Source: Zoogloeaceae bacterium (GTDB lineage Bacteria > Pseudomonadota > Gammaproteobacteria > Burkholderiales > Rhodocyclaceae). Taken from it: a stretch of 64,000 nucleotides of DNA. This document shows positions 1-11,645 of this stretch, in pieces. The notes below the pieces were generated by a model, which was not told where the DNA came from, searched no databases, and saw only the letters and a list, made by a program, of their open reading frames with translations. Every line of letters starts with the position of its first letter. Within the stretch, counting starts at the first letter, position 1. The stretch spans positions 868,001 through 932,000 of the forward strand of contig JACKMA010000002.1 of assembly GCA_024235635.1 (NCBI GenBank), in the 5' to 3' direction. Both the position numbers and the translations under genes were made by a program.

Positions 1-80
1 GCATCGAGCGCTCTTCCGGCCGCCGCCTTGGATATCTCCGCCTGATCCGCAATCTGGTCGATGAGTTCGGATTTATTCAC
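1..80 (-). CDS. hupB: DNA-binding protein HU-beta (5' part only)
   Basis: The first 26 codons read (M)NKSELIDQIADQAEISKAA and onward, the invariant N-terminus of bacterial HU, a small nucleoid protein that bends DNA as a dimer. The start is GTG at 80, preceded by the Shine-Dalgarno GGAGGGG about eight bases upstream. The gene runs off the left edge of the window. It lies downstream of lon, the usual place for hupB after tig-clpP-clpX-lon, and has its own strong promoter beyond the lon terminator. Confidence 0.93.
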   Translation of the reverse strand, partial: MNKSELIDQIADQAEISKAAAGRALD

Positions 81-178
81 TTATGTCCCCTCCCGTTCGG
101 TGTGACCACCATTGGAGTCAAAAGCCAGTAACGGCGCGGGATTCCGGACCATTTCCGGCGACGCTGAACTGCAAGCGT

Positions 179-208
179 GTTATAGCCCGCAAAATTTGCC
201 AATGTCAA
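179..208 (-). promoter_or_regulatory. sigma-70 promoter of hupB
   Basis: On the minus strand TTGACA (208-203) is followed after an 18-base spacer by TATAAC (184-179). Transcription would start near 172 and leave a leader of about 90 bases before the hupB GTG. The site lies between the lon terminator and hupB, so HU can be expressed independently of the protease operon. Confidence 0.8.
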
Positions 209-240
209 CACACCGCCGGCTCCTGAAACAGGCAGCCACG

Positions 241-281
241 AAAAACGCCAGGGCCACCCCATTTCGGGGGCGGCCCTGGCG
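241..281 (-). terminator. Rho-independent terminator of lon
   Basis: A 10-bp perfect stem (CGCCAGGGCC at 246-255 with GGCCCTGGCG at 272-281), extended inside by a CCCC/GGGG pairing, is followed on the minus strand by five T residues (245-241). It lies 27 bp past the lon stop codon and separates lon from hupB. Confidence 0.85.
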
Positions 282-307
282 TGGAATACCCGATCCCGAC
301 GATTCGT

Positions 308-2716
<2,409 letters not shown>

Positions 2717-2797
2717 TTGGGTTCCTTGGTTCGAAAACACTCAGGACCCAGTTTGGGCCCGAGTTCGGGAATACAAGTACCGCGTCCGAACGGACCG

Positions 2798-4069
2798 CTA
2801 CTGCTTCGACCCGGCAACCCTGGGCTGATCCGTATACATCAGAATAGGCGCAGATCCGGAGGAGATGGTTCCTTCGTCGATCACCACCTTCTCGACATCG
2901 TCCATGCTGGGCAGGTCGTACATGATGTCGAGCAGGGCCGATTCGATGATCGAGCGCAATCCGCGCGCGCCGGTTTTTCGCTGCAGCGCCTTGCGCGCGA
3001 TCGCCTGCAAGGCGGCCGGCCGGATCTCCAGTTCGACGCCTTCCATGCTGACCAGCTTCTGGAACTGCTTGACCAGTGCATTCTTCGGCTCGACGAGAAT
3101 CTGGATCAGCGCTTCCTCGTCCAGTTCCTGCAGGGTCGCAACCACCGGCAGACGTCCGACGAATTCAGGAATCAGACCGAACTTGATCAGATCTTCAGGC
3201 TCGACGTTGCGCAGCGTCTCCGACACGCCGCTGCTCGCCTCGATGCTGCGGACCTCGGCGCCGAAACCGATACCGCCCTTTTCGGTCCGATTGCGGATCA
3301 CTTTCTCGAGGCCGTCGAAGGCCCCGCCGCAGATGAACAGGATGTTGGTAGTGTCGACCTGGACGAAGTCCTGATTCGGATGCTTGCGCCCGCCCTGCGG
3401 CGGCACTGACGCGACCGTGCCCTCGATCAGCTTGAGCAGGGCCTGTTGCACGCCTTCACCGGAGACGTCGCGGGTGATCGACGGGTTGTCGGACTTGCGC
3501 GAGATCTTGTCGATCTCATCGATATAGACGATGCCCTGCTGGGCCTTCTCGACTTCGTAGTCGCATTTCTGCAACAGCTTCTGGATGATGTTCTCGACGT
3601 CCTCGCCGACATAGCCGGCTTCGGTCAGGGTCGTCGCGTCGGCCATCACGAAGGGCACGTTGAGCAGTCGCGCGAGGGTCTGGGCGAGCAGTGTCTTGCC
3701 CGAACCGGTCGGACCGATCAACAGGATATTGCTCTTCGACAGCTCGACCTCTTCCTTCGCACCGCCCATGTGGCGCAGACGCTTGTAATGGTTGTAGACC
3801 GCCACCGACAGGATGCGCTTGGCGTGGCCCTGGCCGATCACGTACTGGTCGAGGATCGCCGCGATCTCCTTGGGCGTCGGCAGCGAACTGCGGCCGGCTT
3901 CGCCGACCTGCTCGCCGGCGATCTCGTCGCGGATGATGTCGTTGCACAGCTCGATGCACTCGTCGCAGATGAAGACCGAGGGACCGGCAATCAGCTTGCG
4001 GACCTCATGCTGGCTCTTTCCGCAGAAAGAGCAGTACAGAAGCTTGTCACCGGATTTCTTGTCAGTCAT
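2798..4069 (-). CDS. clpX: ClpX, ATPase subunit of the ClpXP protease
   Basis: 423 residues, the normal ClpX length. The N-terminal zinc-binding domain has Cys13, Cys16, Cys35 and Cys38 (CSFC and CDEC). Walker A is GPTGSGKT at 119-126, the Walker B region is YIDEIDK, and the hexamer-loop ClpP contact region is present. ClpX unfolds tagged substrates and feeds them to ClpP. It starts 14 bp after the clpP stop, so the two are co-transcribed with tig upstream and lon downstream. Confidence 0.98.
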   Translation of the reverse strand: MTDKKSGDKLLYCSFCGKSQHEVRKLIAGPSVFICDECIELCNDIIRDEIAGEQVGEAGRSSLPTPKEIAAILDQYVIGQGHAKRILSVAVYNHYKRLRHMGGAKEEVELSKSNILLIGPTGSGKTLLAQTLARLLNVPFVMADATTLTEAGYVGEDVENIIQKLLQKCDYEVEKAQQGIVYIDEIDKISRKSDNPSITRDVSGEGVQQALLKLIEGTVASVPPQGGRKHPNQDFVQVDTTNILFICGGAFDGLEKVIRNRTEKGGIGFGAEVRSIEASSGVSETLRNVEPEDLIKFGLIPEFVGRLPVVATLQELDEEALIQILVEPKNALVKQFQKLVSMEGVELEIRPAALQAIARKALQRKTGARGLRSIIESALLDIMYDLPSMDDVEKVVIDEGTISSGSAPILMYTDQPRVAGSKQ

Positions 4070-4083
4070 CTCAGAGTCCTCTG

Positions 4084-4725
4084 TCAGGCGGCATCGGCGC
4101 GGCTGCTCAGCACCTTGTCGATCAAACCATACTCCTTGGCGCTTTCCGCGGACATGAAATTGTCCCGATCCGTGTCCTTTTCGATCCGCTCGATCGGCTG
4201 GCCCGTGTGTTTGGCCAGCATTTCGTTAAGACGTTGACGCAGCGCGAGAATCTCGCGCGCGTGGATCTCGATGTCGGACGCCTGCCCCTGGAAACCACCC
4301 AGCGGCTGATGGATCATCATGCGCGAATTGGGCAGCGCATAGCGCTTGCCGTCGGCGCCGGCGGCCAGCAGGAACGCGCCCATGCTGGCGGCCTGGCCGA
4401 TGCACAGCGTACTGACGTCCGGCTTGATGAACTGCATGGTGTCGTAGATCGCCATGCCGGCGGTCACCGAGCCGCCGGGCGAGTTGATGTAGAAGTAGAC
4501 GTCCTTGTCCGGATTCTCGGACTCCAGGAACAGCAACTGCGCCACCACCAGGTTGGCGGTGACGTCGTTGACCGGCCCGACCAGGAACACGACACGCTCC
4601 TTCAGCAGCCGCGAGTAGATGTCGTATGCGCGCTCGCCCCTGCCACTTTGCTCGACCACCATCGGCACCAGGCCGAGCGCCCGGGGATCCCAGTCGGACT
4701 GCCCTTGCAGCTTGTTCGTGTCCAT
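4084..4725 (-). CDS. clpP: ClpP, proteolytic subunit of the Clp protease
   Basis: 213 residues with the serine-protease triad in place: Ser114 in GQAASMGAF, His139 in MMIHQPLGG and Asp188 in DTDRDNFMS, each offset by three from E. coli ClpP. The short N-terminal propeptide is removed by autoprocessing in this family. It forms the tetradecameric proteolytic chamber for ClpX. It starts 28 bp after tig and ends 14 bp before clpX. Confidence 0.98.
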   Translation of the reverse strand: MDTNKLQGQSDWDPRALGLVPMVVEQSGRGERAYDIYSRLLKERVVFLVGPVNDVTANLVVAQLLFLESENPDKDVYFYINSPGGSVTAGMAIYDTMQFIKPDVSTLCIGQAASMGAFLLAAGADGKRYALPNSRMMIHQPLGGFQGQASDIEIHAREILALRQRLNEMLAKHTGQPIERIEKDTDRDNFMSAESAKEYGLIDKVLSSRADAA

Positions 4726-4753
4726 GTTCCTTTCCAGTCGTCCAGTTCCGGCC

Positions 4754-6055
4754 TCAGGCCGCGTTGCCCATCAACTCGTCGAAGGCAACCGGTTTGGTCA
4801 CCGCCTTGGCCCGGGCCAGCACCCATTCGACCACGTTGTCCTCGATCACCAGCGCCTCGGCCTGCTGCAATTGCTGCGGATTGCCGTAGTACCAGTTGAT
4901 CACTTCCTGGGGATCCTCGTAGCTCTGCGCGAAGTCCTCGACCAGGGCACGCACCTGCTCCGGCTTGGCGTGCAATTCGTTGGCCTTGACCGCCTCGGCC
5001 ATGATCAGTCCGAGCTTGACCCGGCGTGCTGCCTGCTCGGCGAACCACGATTCCTGGACCGGCAGCTTGTCGGCGGACATGCCGCGCGCCTCCATGTCCC
5101 GGCGCGCGTTGGCGGCCATCTGTCGGGACTCGATGTCGACCAGGGCATTCGGCACATCGATCGGCGTGACGTCGATCAGCGCGTCCATGACCTGCTCCTT
5201 GACCCGGGCCTGGATCCGCCGACGCACTTCACGCTCCAGATTGGCACGAACCTCGTTGCGCATCGTCTCGAGGTTGCCGTCGGCGACCCCCAGGCTCTGT
5301 GCGAAAGCCTCGTCGAGCGGCGGCAACACGGCCGCCTCGACCTTCTTGACGACGATCTCGAACTGGACCGTCTGTCCGGCCAGCTCCTTGGCGTGGTAGT
5401 CCTCCGGAAACGCCATGTCGAAGGTCTTGCTCTCGCCGGCGCCGAGGCCCAGCGCGGCCGTTTCGAAATCCTTCAGCATGGCGCCGGCACCGATCACGAA
5501 CGGAAAATCCTGGGCCTGTCCGCCGTCGAAAACCTCGCCATCCTTGCGGCCGGTGAAATCGACCGTGACCCGGTCGCCATCGGCCGCGGCACGATCGACC
5601 GTGTCGTAGCCGGTGCGCTGCTTGCGCAGCACGTCGATGGTGCGATCGACCTCGGCCTCGCCGACTTCCAGCTCGGGCTTTTCGATCTCGCGCGCCGACA
5701 GGTCGCCGACGGTGATCTCGGGATAGACCTCGAAGGTCGCGGAGAACGCCAGCGCATCGTCGGAACCTTCACGCGCTTCGATGTGGGGGTCGCCGGCGAT
5801 GCGATAGTTGCCTTCGCGCAGCTTGTCGCCGAAGGCCTTCTGCACCGCGGCAGTCACCGCCTCCGAGCGGACCTGCGGGCCATACGTCTGGGCGACGATC
5901 TTGAGCGGCACCTTGCCCGGCCGGAAGCCCGCCATCTTGACGGTCTTCGACAGGCGCTTGAGTCGACTTTCGACTTCCCTGTCGATCTCGGCGACCGGCA
6001 CGGTCATTTCGATCTGGCGCTCGAGCGCGCTGCGGTTTTCCTGATTGGTCTCCAT
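4754..6055 (-). CDS. tig: Trigger factor, ribosome-associated chaperone
   Basis: 433 residues, the usual length. An N-terminal ribosome-binding domain is followed by a central FKBP-type peptidyl-prolyl isomerase domain (VTVDFTGRKDGEVFDGG region, about residues 155-240) and a helical C-terminal cradle. It binds nascent chains at the ribosome exit tunnel. The start METNQEN at 6055 is preceded by AGGGAAG; an upstream in-frame ATG (6130) would add a 25-residue Arg/Ser-rich extension not expected in the family. It is the first gene of the tig-clpP-clpX-lon unit. Confidence 0.96.
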   Translation of the reverse strand: METNQENRSALERQIEMTVPVAEIDREVESRLKRLSKTVKMAGFRPGKVPLKIVAQTYGPQVRSEAVTAAVQKAFGDKLREGNYRIAGDPHIEAREGSDDALAFSATFEVYPEITVGDLSAREIEKPELEVGEAEVDRTIDVLRKQRTGYDTVDRAAADGDRVTVDFTGRKDGEVFDGGQAQDFPFVIGAGAMLKDFETAALGLGAGESKTFDMAFPEDYHAKELAGQTVQFEIVVKKVEAAVLPPLDEAFAQSLGVADGNLETMRNEVRANLEREVRRRIQARVKEQVMDALIDVTPIDVPNALVDIESRQMAANARRDMEARGMSADKLPVQESWFAEQAARRVKLGLIMAEAVKANELHAKPEQVRALVEDFAQSYEDPQEVINWYYGNPQQLQQAEALVIEDNVVEWVLARAKAVTKPVAFDELMGNAA

Positions 6056-6584
6056 GAACTTCCCTGAATGAACGCTTGACGGCGGCGATGCGAGGGCCTT
6101 TCTACGGGCCGATCGCCTTGTTGAAGGCAAATTTTTAGTCTACCACAGGCACCATCCGGCTCCGGGGTTCGGGCTCGCCGTGAAACGCTCTCGTGCGGCC
6201 CCGAAACGCGGGTCCGGCGGCCCGGCCGACCATTCTGCCAGCGCCAGCGTCGGCAACTGCCGTCCACATCGCAATGGCAACATTCATGCCAATCGACCTC
6301 GACAGTTGGCCCGATGTTTGCCAAGCATTGAACCAATCGGCGCAGATACGGCACTGAACCTGAAAGGGCGCACTATTCTGGTGCGAACCGTGGCGGACGG
6401 CGCGCGCAGGGCACTACCGTGGCACCCCGATCGGCATCCCTCGACGGCCGACGGAACAGCCTGCAAAAGCGGGGTCAAATCCTGCTATCGATCGCATCGC
6501 CTTGTGCCACACTTAGATTCGTTATCGAGGGTGAAACGCGGGCCTGCCGGTTCGCACCAGTGCATTCAACCAGGAGGTTCAGCA
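6056..6584. other. Divergent intergenic region between tig and prkA
   Basis: 529 bp with no convincing gene. It must hold the tig promoter (minus strand, near 6135-6160, where TAGACT could be a -10 box; weak) and the prkA control region. The clearest element is a sigma-54-like site at 6307-6322. An AT-richer stretch near 6505-6530 could hold a sigma-70 or sigma-S promoter, but I see no clear -35/-10 pair. Confidence 0.5.
6307..6322 (+). promoter_or_regulatory. Candidate sigma-54 promoter for prkA operon
   Basis: TGGCCC-GATGT-TTGCC keeps the GG and GC dinucleotides ten bases apart and matches the TGGCAC-N5-TTGCA consensus at nine of eleven fixed positions. It points toward prkA, whose ATG lies about 260 bp downstream. 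The E. coli homologue yeaGH is known to belong to the nitrogen-stress NtrC/sigma-54 regulon, which makes the call plausible; the long leader is a weakness. Confidence 0.4.
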
Positions 6585-8507
6585 ATGAGCATCTTCACGG
6601 CATATCAGTCACGCTTCGAGGCAGAGCGCGAGGAGGAGATGTCGATCGACGAATATCTCGAACTGTGCCGCAGCGACGCCTCCGCCTACGCGACCGCCGC
6701 CGAGCGCATGCTGATGGCGATCGGCGAGCCCGAACTCATCGACACCCGCCTCGATCCGCGCCTCTCGCGCATCTTTTCGAACAAGGTGCTGAAACTCTAC
6801 CCGGCGTTCCGTGACTTCTACGGCATGGAAGAAGTCATCGAACACATCGTGTCCTATTTCCGCCACGCTGCGCAGGGTCTGGAGGAAAAGAAACAGATCC
6901 TGTATCTGCTGGGTCCGGTCGGCGGCGGAAAGTCGTCGCTGGCGGAAAAACTGAAGAGCCTGATCGAGCACGTCCCCTTCTATGCGATCAAGGACTCGCC
7001 CGTGCATGAGTCGCCGCTCGGACTGTTCAGCCCCGAAGAGGACGGCGCCCTGCTCGAGGACGACTACGGCATCCCGCGTCGCTACCTCAACACCATCATG
7101 AGTCCGTGGGCGGTCAAGCGGCTGCACGAGTACAACGGCGACATCACCAAGTTCCGCGTGGTCAAGCTGCGGCCGTCGGTGCTGCGGCAGGTGGCCGTCG
7201 CCAAGACCGAGCCCGGCGACGAGAACAACCAGGACATATCTTCGCTGGTCGGAAAGATCGACATCCGCAAGCTTGAGCAATTCTCGCAGGACGACCCGGA
7301 CGCCTACAGCTATTCCGGCGGCCTGTGCCTGGCCAACCGCGGCCTGCTCGAGTTCGTCGAGATGTTCAAGGCGCCGATCAAGGTGCTACACCCGCTGCTG
7401 ACCGCAACCCAGGAGCAGAACTACAAGGGCACCGAAGGCTTCGGCGCGATCCCGTTCGACGGCGTCGTGATGGCCCACTCCAACGAATCCGAGTGGGTGT
7501 CGTTCAAGAACAACAAGAACAACGAGGCCTTCCTCGACCGCATCTACACCGTCAAGGTGCCCTACTGCCTGCGCCTGACCGACGAGATCAAGATCTACGA
7601 CAAGCTGCTGGTGAACAGCTCGCTGTCCGCCGCGCCGTGCGCGCCCGACACGCTGAAGATGATGGCCCAGTTCGCGATCCTGTCGCGCCTGAAGGAGCCC
7701 GAGAATTCGTCGATCTACTCGAAGATGCGGGTCTACGATGGCGAGAACCTGAAGGACACCGACCCCAAGGCCAAGTCGTACCAGGAGTATCGCGACTATG
7801 CCGGCGTCGATGAAGGCATGACCGGCCTGTCCACCCGCTTCGCGTTCAAGGTGCTGTCGAAGGTGTTCAACTTCGATCACCGAGAAGTCGCCGCCAACCC
7901 GGTGCACCTGATGTACGTGCTCGAGCAGCAGATCGAGCAGGAGCAGTTCCCGCCCGAGGCGGAGGCGCGCTTCCTGGCCTTCATCAAGGAATACCTGGCG
8001 CCGCGTTACGCCGAGTTCATCGGCAAGGAGATCCAGACTGCCTATCTCGAAAGCTATTCCGAGTACGGCCAGAACATTTTCGACCGCTACGTCACCTACG
8101 CCGACTTCTGGATCCAGGATCAGGAATTCCGCGATCCCAACACCGGCGAGATGCTCAACCGCAACGCGCTGAACGACGAACTCGAGAAGATCGAGAAGCC
8201 GGCCGGCATCAGCAACCCGAAGGACTTCCGCAACGAGGTCGTGAATTTCGTACTGCGGGCACGGGCCAAGGGCGGCGGCAAGAACCCGAGCTGGACGTCC
8301 TACGAGAAGCTGCGTTCGGTGATCGAGAAGAAGATGTTCTCGAACACCGAGGACCTGCTGCCGGTGATCAGCTTCAACACCAAGGCCAGTGCCGACGAGC
8401 AGAAGAAGCACCAGGACTTCGTCAATCGGATGATCGAGAAGGGCTACACCGAGAAGCAGGTCAGGCTGCTGTGCGAGTGGTATCTGCGGGTGCGCAAGGC
8501 ATCCTGA
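6585..8507 (+). CDS. prkA: PrkA family serine protein kinase
   Basis: 640 residues, the standard PrkA/YeaG length. Walker A is GPVGGGKS at 110-117 in an AAA+ domain, followed by the PrkA C-terminal kinase domain. PrkA is a cytoplasmic protein kinase linked to stationary-phase and nutrient-stress adaptation. ATG at 6585 is preceded by CAGGAGG at ideal spacing; the frame is open further upstream but the extension is not family-like. It is followed by yeaH (60 bp gap) and spoVR, the conserved three-gene stress operon. Confidence 0.96.
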   Translation: MSIFTAYQSRFEAEREEEMSIDEYLELCRSDASAYATAAERMLMAIGEPELIDTRLDPRLSRIFSNKVLKLYPAFRDFYGMEEVIEHIVSYFRHAAQGLEEKKQILYLLGPVGGGKSSLAEKLKSLIEHVPFYAIKDSPVHESPLGLFSPEEDGALLEDDYGIPRRYLNTIMSPWAVKRLHEYNGDITKFRVVKLRPSVLRQVAVAKTEPGDENNQDISSLVGKIDIRKLEQFSQDDPDAYSYSGGLCLANRGLLEFVEMFKAPIKVLHPLLTATQEQNYKGTEGFGAIPFDGVVMAHSNESEWVSFKNNKNNEAFLDRIYTVKVPYCLRLTDEIKIYDKLLVNSSLSAAPCAPDTLKMMAQFAILSRLKEPENSSIYSKMRVYDGENLKDTDPKAKSYQEYRDYAGVDEGMTGLSTRFAFKVLSKVFNFDHREVAANPVHLMYVLEQQIEQEQFPPEAEARFLAFIKEYLAPRYAEFIGKEIQTAYLESYSEYGQNIFDRYVTYADFWIQDQEFRDPNTGEMLNRNALNDELEKIEKPAGISNPKDFRNEVVNFVLRARAKGGGKNPSWTSYEKLRSVIEKKMFSNTEDLLPVISFNTKASADEQKKHQDFVNRMIEKGYTEKQVRLLCEWYLRVRKAS

Positions 8508-8567
8508 CAGCGGGAGGCCCGGATCGGATCCGGGCCGCCGATCGCGCACAACTGCCGGGAGGGCCGC

Positions 8568-9833
8568 ATGGTCCGCATCATCGACCGCCGCTTCGACAGC
8601 AAGAAAAAGAGCGCCGTCAACCGACAGCGCTTCATGCGTCGTTTCAAGCACCAGATCCGCCGCGCGGTCTCCGACGCGATCGGCGGCCGTTCGATCCGCG
8701 ACGTGGATTCGGGCGAAAACATCTCGATCCCGTCCAAAGATCTGTCTGAGCCGCAGTTCCAGCACGGTGAAGGCGGCGTCTGGGAAACCGTGTTCTCGGG
8801 CAACGACCGTTTCTCGAGTGGCGACCGCATCAACCGCCCGCCGCCCGGCGGCGGTCAGGGTGGTGGCAGCTCGGCCAGCAACGAAGGTGAAGGCGAAGAC
8901 GACTTCGTCTTCCAGCTGAACCGGGAGGAGTTCCTCGATCTCTTCTTCGAGGACCTGGAACTGCCGAATCTGATACGCACCCAGCTCGCGCAGCTGGTCG
9001 AGTACAAGAGCCATCGCGCCGGCTTCACCAACGACGGGGTGCCGGCCAACATCAACATCATCCGCTCGCTGCGCGGCGCCCTCGGTCGTCGGCTCGCGCT
9101 CGGCGCGCCCCATTGGGCCGAGATCCGGGAACTGCAGGAGGAACTCGAACAGAAGCGCGAGGCCCTCGGCGAGGACCACGAAGAGGTCCGCGAACTCGCC
9201 GAGAAGATCGCCCGCCTGCGCGCGCGGATCGAGGCGATCCCGTTCATTGACAGCTACGACCTGCGATACAACAACCGGGTCAAGGTGCCCAAGCCGACGA
9301 CCAGCGCCGTGATGTTCTGCGTGATGGACGTCTCCGGCTCGATGGACGAGGAGAAGAAGTCCACCGCCAAGCGCTTTTTCATGCTGCTCTACCTGTTCCT
9401 GCTGCGCACCTACGAGCGCATCGAGGTGGTGTTCATCCGTCACCACACGATCGCCAAGGAGGTGGGCGAGGAAGACTTCTTCCACTCGCGGGAGTCGGGC
9501 GGTACGGTCGTGTCGAGCGCGCTGGTGATGATGCGTGACATCATTCGCGAGCGCTACGGCAGCGGCGCCTGGAACATCTACGGTGCCCAGGCATCGGACG
9601 GCGACAATTGGGAAAACGACTCGCCCCAGTGCCGCGAGCTGCTGGATGCGGAGATCCTTCCTTTCTGCCAGTATTTCGCGTACATCGAGATCACGCCGGG
9701 CGAACCGCAGAACCTCTGGCGCGAATACGAACTCCTGCAGGCCGGGCACGCCAACTTCGCCATGCAGCGCATCGAGAACATGGGCGACATCTATCCGGTG
9801 TTCCGTGAACTCTTCAAGAAGAGCCTGATATGA
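8568..9833 (+). CDS. yeaH: YeaH/UPF0229 family protein with VWA-like domain
   Basis: 421 residues. The family has a basic N-terminus, a Gly-rich linker (residues about 86-105, GGGQGGG), a Glu/Arg-rich helical segment (about 185-225) and a C-terminal von Willebrand A-like domain with the metal-site sequence DVSGSMDEEKK. The biochemical role is unknown; it is always found with prkA and is needed with it for stress responses in enterobacteria. GGGAGGG precedes ATG 8568. The second gene of prkA-yeaH-spoVR. Confidence 0.93.
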   Translation: MVRIIDRRFDSKKKSAVNRQRFMRRFKHQIRRAVSDAIGGRSIRDVDSGENISIPSKDLSEPQFQHGEGGVWETVFSGNDRFSSGDRINRPPPGGGQGGGSSASNEGEGEDDFVFQLNREEFLDLFFEDLELPNLIRTQLAQLVEYKSHRAGFTNDGVPANINIIRSLRGALGRRLALGAPHWAEIRELQEELEQKREALGEDHEEVRELAEKIARLRARIEAIPFIDSYDLRYNNRVKVPKPTTSAVMFCVMDVSGSMDEEKKSTAKRFFMLLYLFLLRTYERIEVVFIRHHTIAKEVGEEDFFHSRESGGTVVSSALVMMRDIIRERYGSGAWNIYGAQASDGDNWENDSPQCRELLDAEILPFCQYFAYIEITPGEPQNLWREYELLQAGHANFAMQRIENMGDIYPVFRELFKKSLI

Positions 9834-9951
9834 ACACTGCCCATGTCCTCCTGGGCGCCGCGGTACCCGGCAGGCACCGCCAGCCGTGCGCGCGAGGCCG
9901 ACGGCAGCGCCATGCAGGCGCGGGCAGCACGCGACGCGAGAGAGGCCTGAC

Positions 9952-11475
9952 ATGAAGCGAGAGACGCCGCAGAAGCCGCTGCCGGCCAATTCCGAGTGGT
10001 CGTTCGAGATGATCGACGCCTATCACAAGGAAATCGCCCGCGTCGCAGCCGAATTCGGGCTCGACACCTACCCCAACCAGGTGGAGATCATCACCGCCGA
10101 ACAGATGATGGACGCCTATGCGTCGGTCGGAATGCCGGTCAACTACAACCACTGGTCGTTCGGCAAGCACTTCCTGTCCACCGAGAAGAGCTACAAGCGA
10201 GGCCAGATGGGACTGGCCTACGAGATCGTGATCAACTCCAACCCCTGCATCGCCTATCTCATGGAAGAGAACACGATGACGATGCAGGCGCTGGTGATCG
10301 CCCATGCCGCCTACGGCCACAACTCCTTCTTCAAGGGCAACTACCTCTTCCGCACCTGGACCAACGCCGACGCGATCATCGATTACCTGCTGTTCGCCCG
10401 CAGCTACATCGCCCAATGTGAGGAACGCTACGGCGAAGAGGAGGTCGAGTTGCTGCTCGACTCCTGCCACGCCCTGATGAGCGTCGGCGTCGACCGTTAC
10501 AAGCGTCCGGCCAAGCTGTCGATGGCCAAGGAGCAGTTGCGCCAGCAGGAGCGCGAGGCCTATCTGCAGAGCCAGGTCAACCAGTTGTGGCGAACCCTGC
10601 CCTTCCAGGAAACCCGGACCACCGCCGAGTCGGAACGCCGCTTCCCGCCCGAGCCCGAGGAGAACCTGCTCTACTTCATCGAAAAGCACGCACCGTTGCT
10701 GGAGCCCTGGCAGCGCGAGGTGGTACGCATCGTTCGCAAGGTCGCCCAGTACTTCTTCCCGCAACGCCAGACCCAGGTGATGAACGAAGGCTGGGCCACC
10801 TTCTGGCACTACACGCTGCTGAACAAGCTGTTCGACGAAGGCTTTCTCGCCGACAGCTTCATGCTCGAGTTCCTGCAGTCGCATACCAACGTCGTCATGC
10901 AGCCACCCTACAACGTGCCCTGGCACCGCGGCATCAATCCCTATGCGCTGGGATTCGCGATGTGGCAGGACATCCGGCGGATCTGCGAGAACCCCACCGA
11001 CGAGGACCGGGCCTGGTTCCCGGACATCGCCGGCAGCAACTGGCTCGAGACCTTCGATTTCGCGATGCGCAACTTCAAGGACGAAAGCTTCGTCGCCCAG
11101 TACCTGTCGCCCAAGGTGATGCGCGACTTCCGCATGTTCTCGATCGAGGACGACGACCGCGAGAGCAAGCTCCGGGTCGCGGCAATCCACGACGACTCGG
11201 GCTTCAGGCGGATTCGCGAAGTGTTGTCGGAGCAATACAACCTCGGCAACCGGGAGCCCTACATCCAGGTCTGGAACGTCGATCTGCGCGGCGATCGCTC
11301 GCTGACCCTGCGTCACCACGAACACCGGCGCCGTCCGCTGGGCAAGACCGTCGACCAGGTGATGAAACATCTGGCGCGCCTGTGGGGCTTCACGGTGCGC
11401 CTCGAAAGCCTCAAGCCCGACGGCAGCATCGAACTCCTGCAGGAAGCCCGGATCGAGTCGCGTCACCCACAGTAA
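9952..11475 (+). CDS. spoVR: SpoVR family protein
   Basis: 507 residues, matching the SpoVR/YcgB family, including the conserved NEGWATFWHYT segment and an N-terminal NYNHWSFGK block. Molecular function is unknown; in Bacillus the homologue affects spore cortex, and in Gram-negatives it travels with prkA and yeaH. The start at 9952 follows GAGAGG; a 118-bp gap separates it from yeaH. It ends the operon. Confidence 0.95.
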   Translation: MKRETPQKPLPANSEWSFEMIDAYHKEIARVAAEFGLDTYPNQVEIITAEQMMDAYASVGMPVNYNHWSFGKHFLSTEKSYKRGQMGLAYEIVINSNPCIAYLMEENTMTMQALVIAHAAYGHNSFFKGNYLFRTWTNADAIIDYLLFARSYIAQCEERYGEEEVELLLDSCHALMSVGVDRYKRPAKLSMAKEQLRQQEREAYLQSQVNQLWRTLPFQETRTTAESERRFPPEPEENLLYFIEKHAPLLEPWQREVVRIVRKVAQYFFPQRQTQVMNEGWATFWHYTLLNKLFDEGFLADSFMLEFLQSHTNVVMQPPYNVPWHRGINPYALGFAMWQDIRRICENPTDEDRAWFPDIAGSNWLETFDFAMRNFKDESFVAQYLSPKVMRDFRMFSIEDDDRESKLRVAAIHDDSGFRRIREVLSEQYNLGNREPYIQVWNVDLRGDRSLTLRHHEHRRRPLGKTVDQVMKHLARLWGFTVRLESLKPDGSIELLQEARIESRHPQ

Positions 11476-11569
11476 GCCGACTTTCCGGGGCATTTGACCC
11501 GATCCGGGCGATTTAACCCCCAAAATCGGGCCTTATCCACCGATTGCGCCAAGCCGTCCGGGGTCACTC

Positions 11570-11583
11570 TTGACCCCCGTCAA
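11570..11583. promoter_or_regulatory. FNR/Dnr-type box upstream of nap operon
   Basis: TTGAC-CCCC-GTCAA is a perfect inverted repeat with the spacing of FNR-family sites (TTGAT-N4-ATCAA). It lies 76 bp before the napF GTG. A Dnr-type regulator with the matching recognition residues (E-x-x-S-R) is encoded at 22197-22874, so control of nap by oxygen, NO or nitrate through this box is likely. Confidence 0.75.
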
Positions 11584-11645
11584 GGACGGCCGATCCCCCC
11601 TGCAGGACCGTCCGTGCCATGCCTTCACCCGTGGGAGTCGCTTGC

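Noticed and set aside
7386..9989. 867-codon minus-strand open frame opposite prkA and yeaH
   Set aside because: Antisense shadow of strongly conserved genes, no recognisable motif and no ribosome site.
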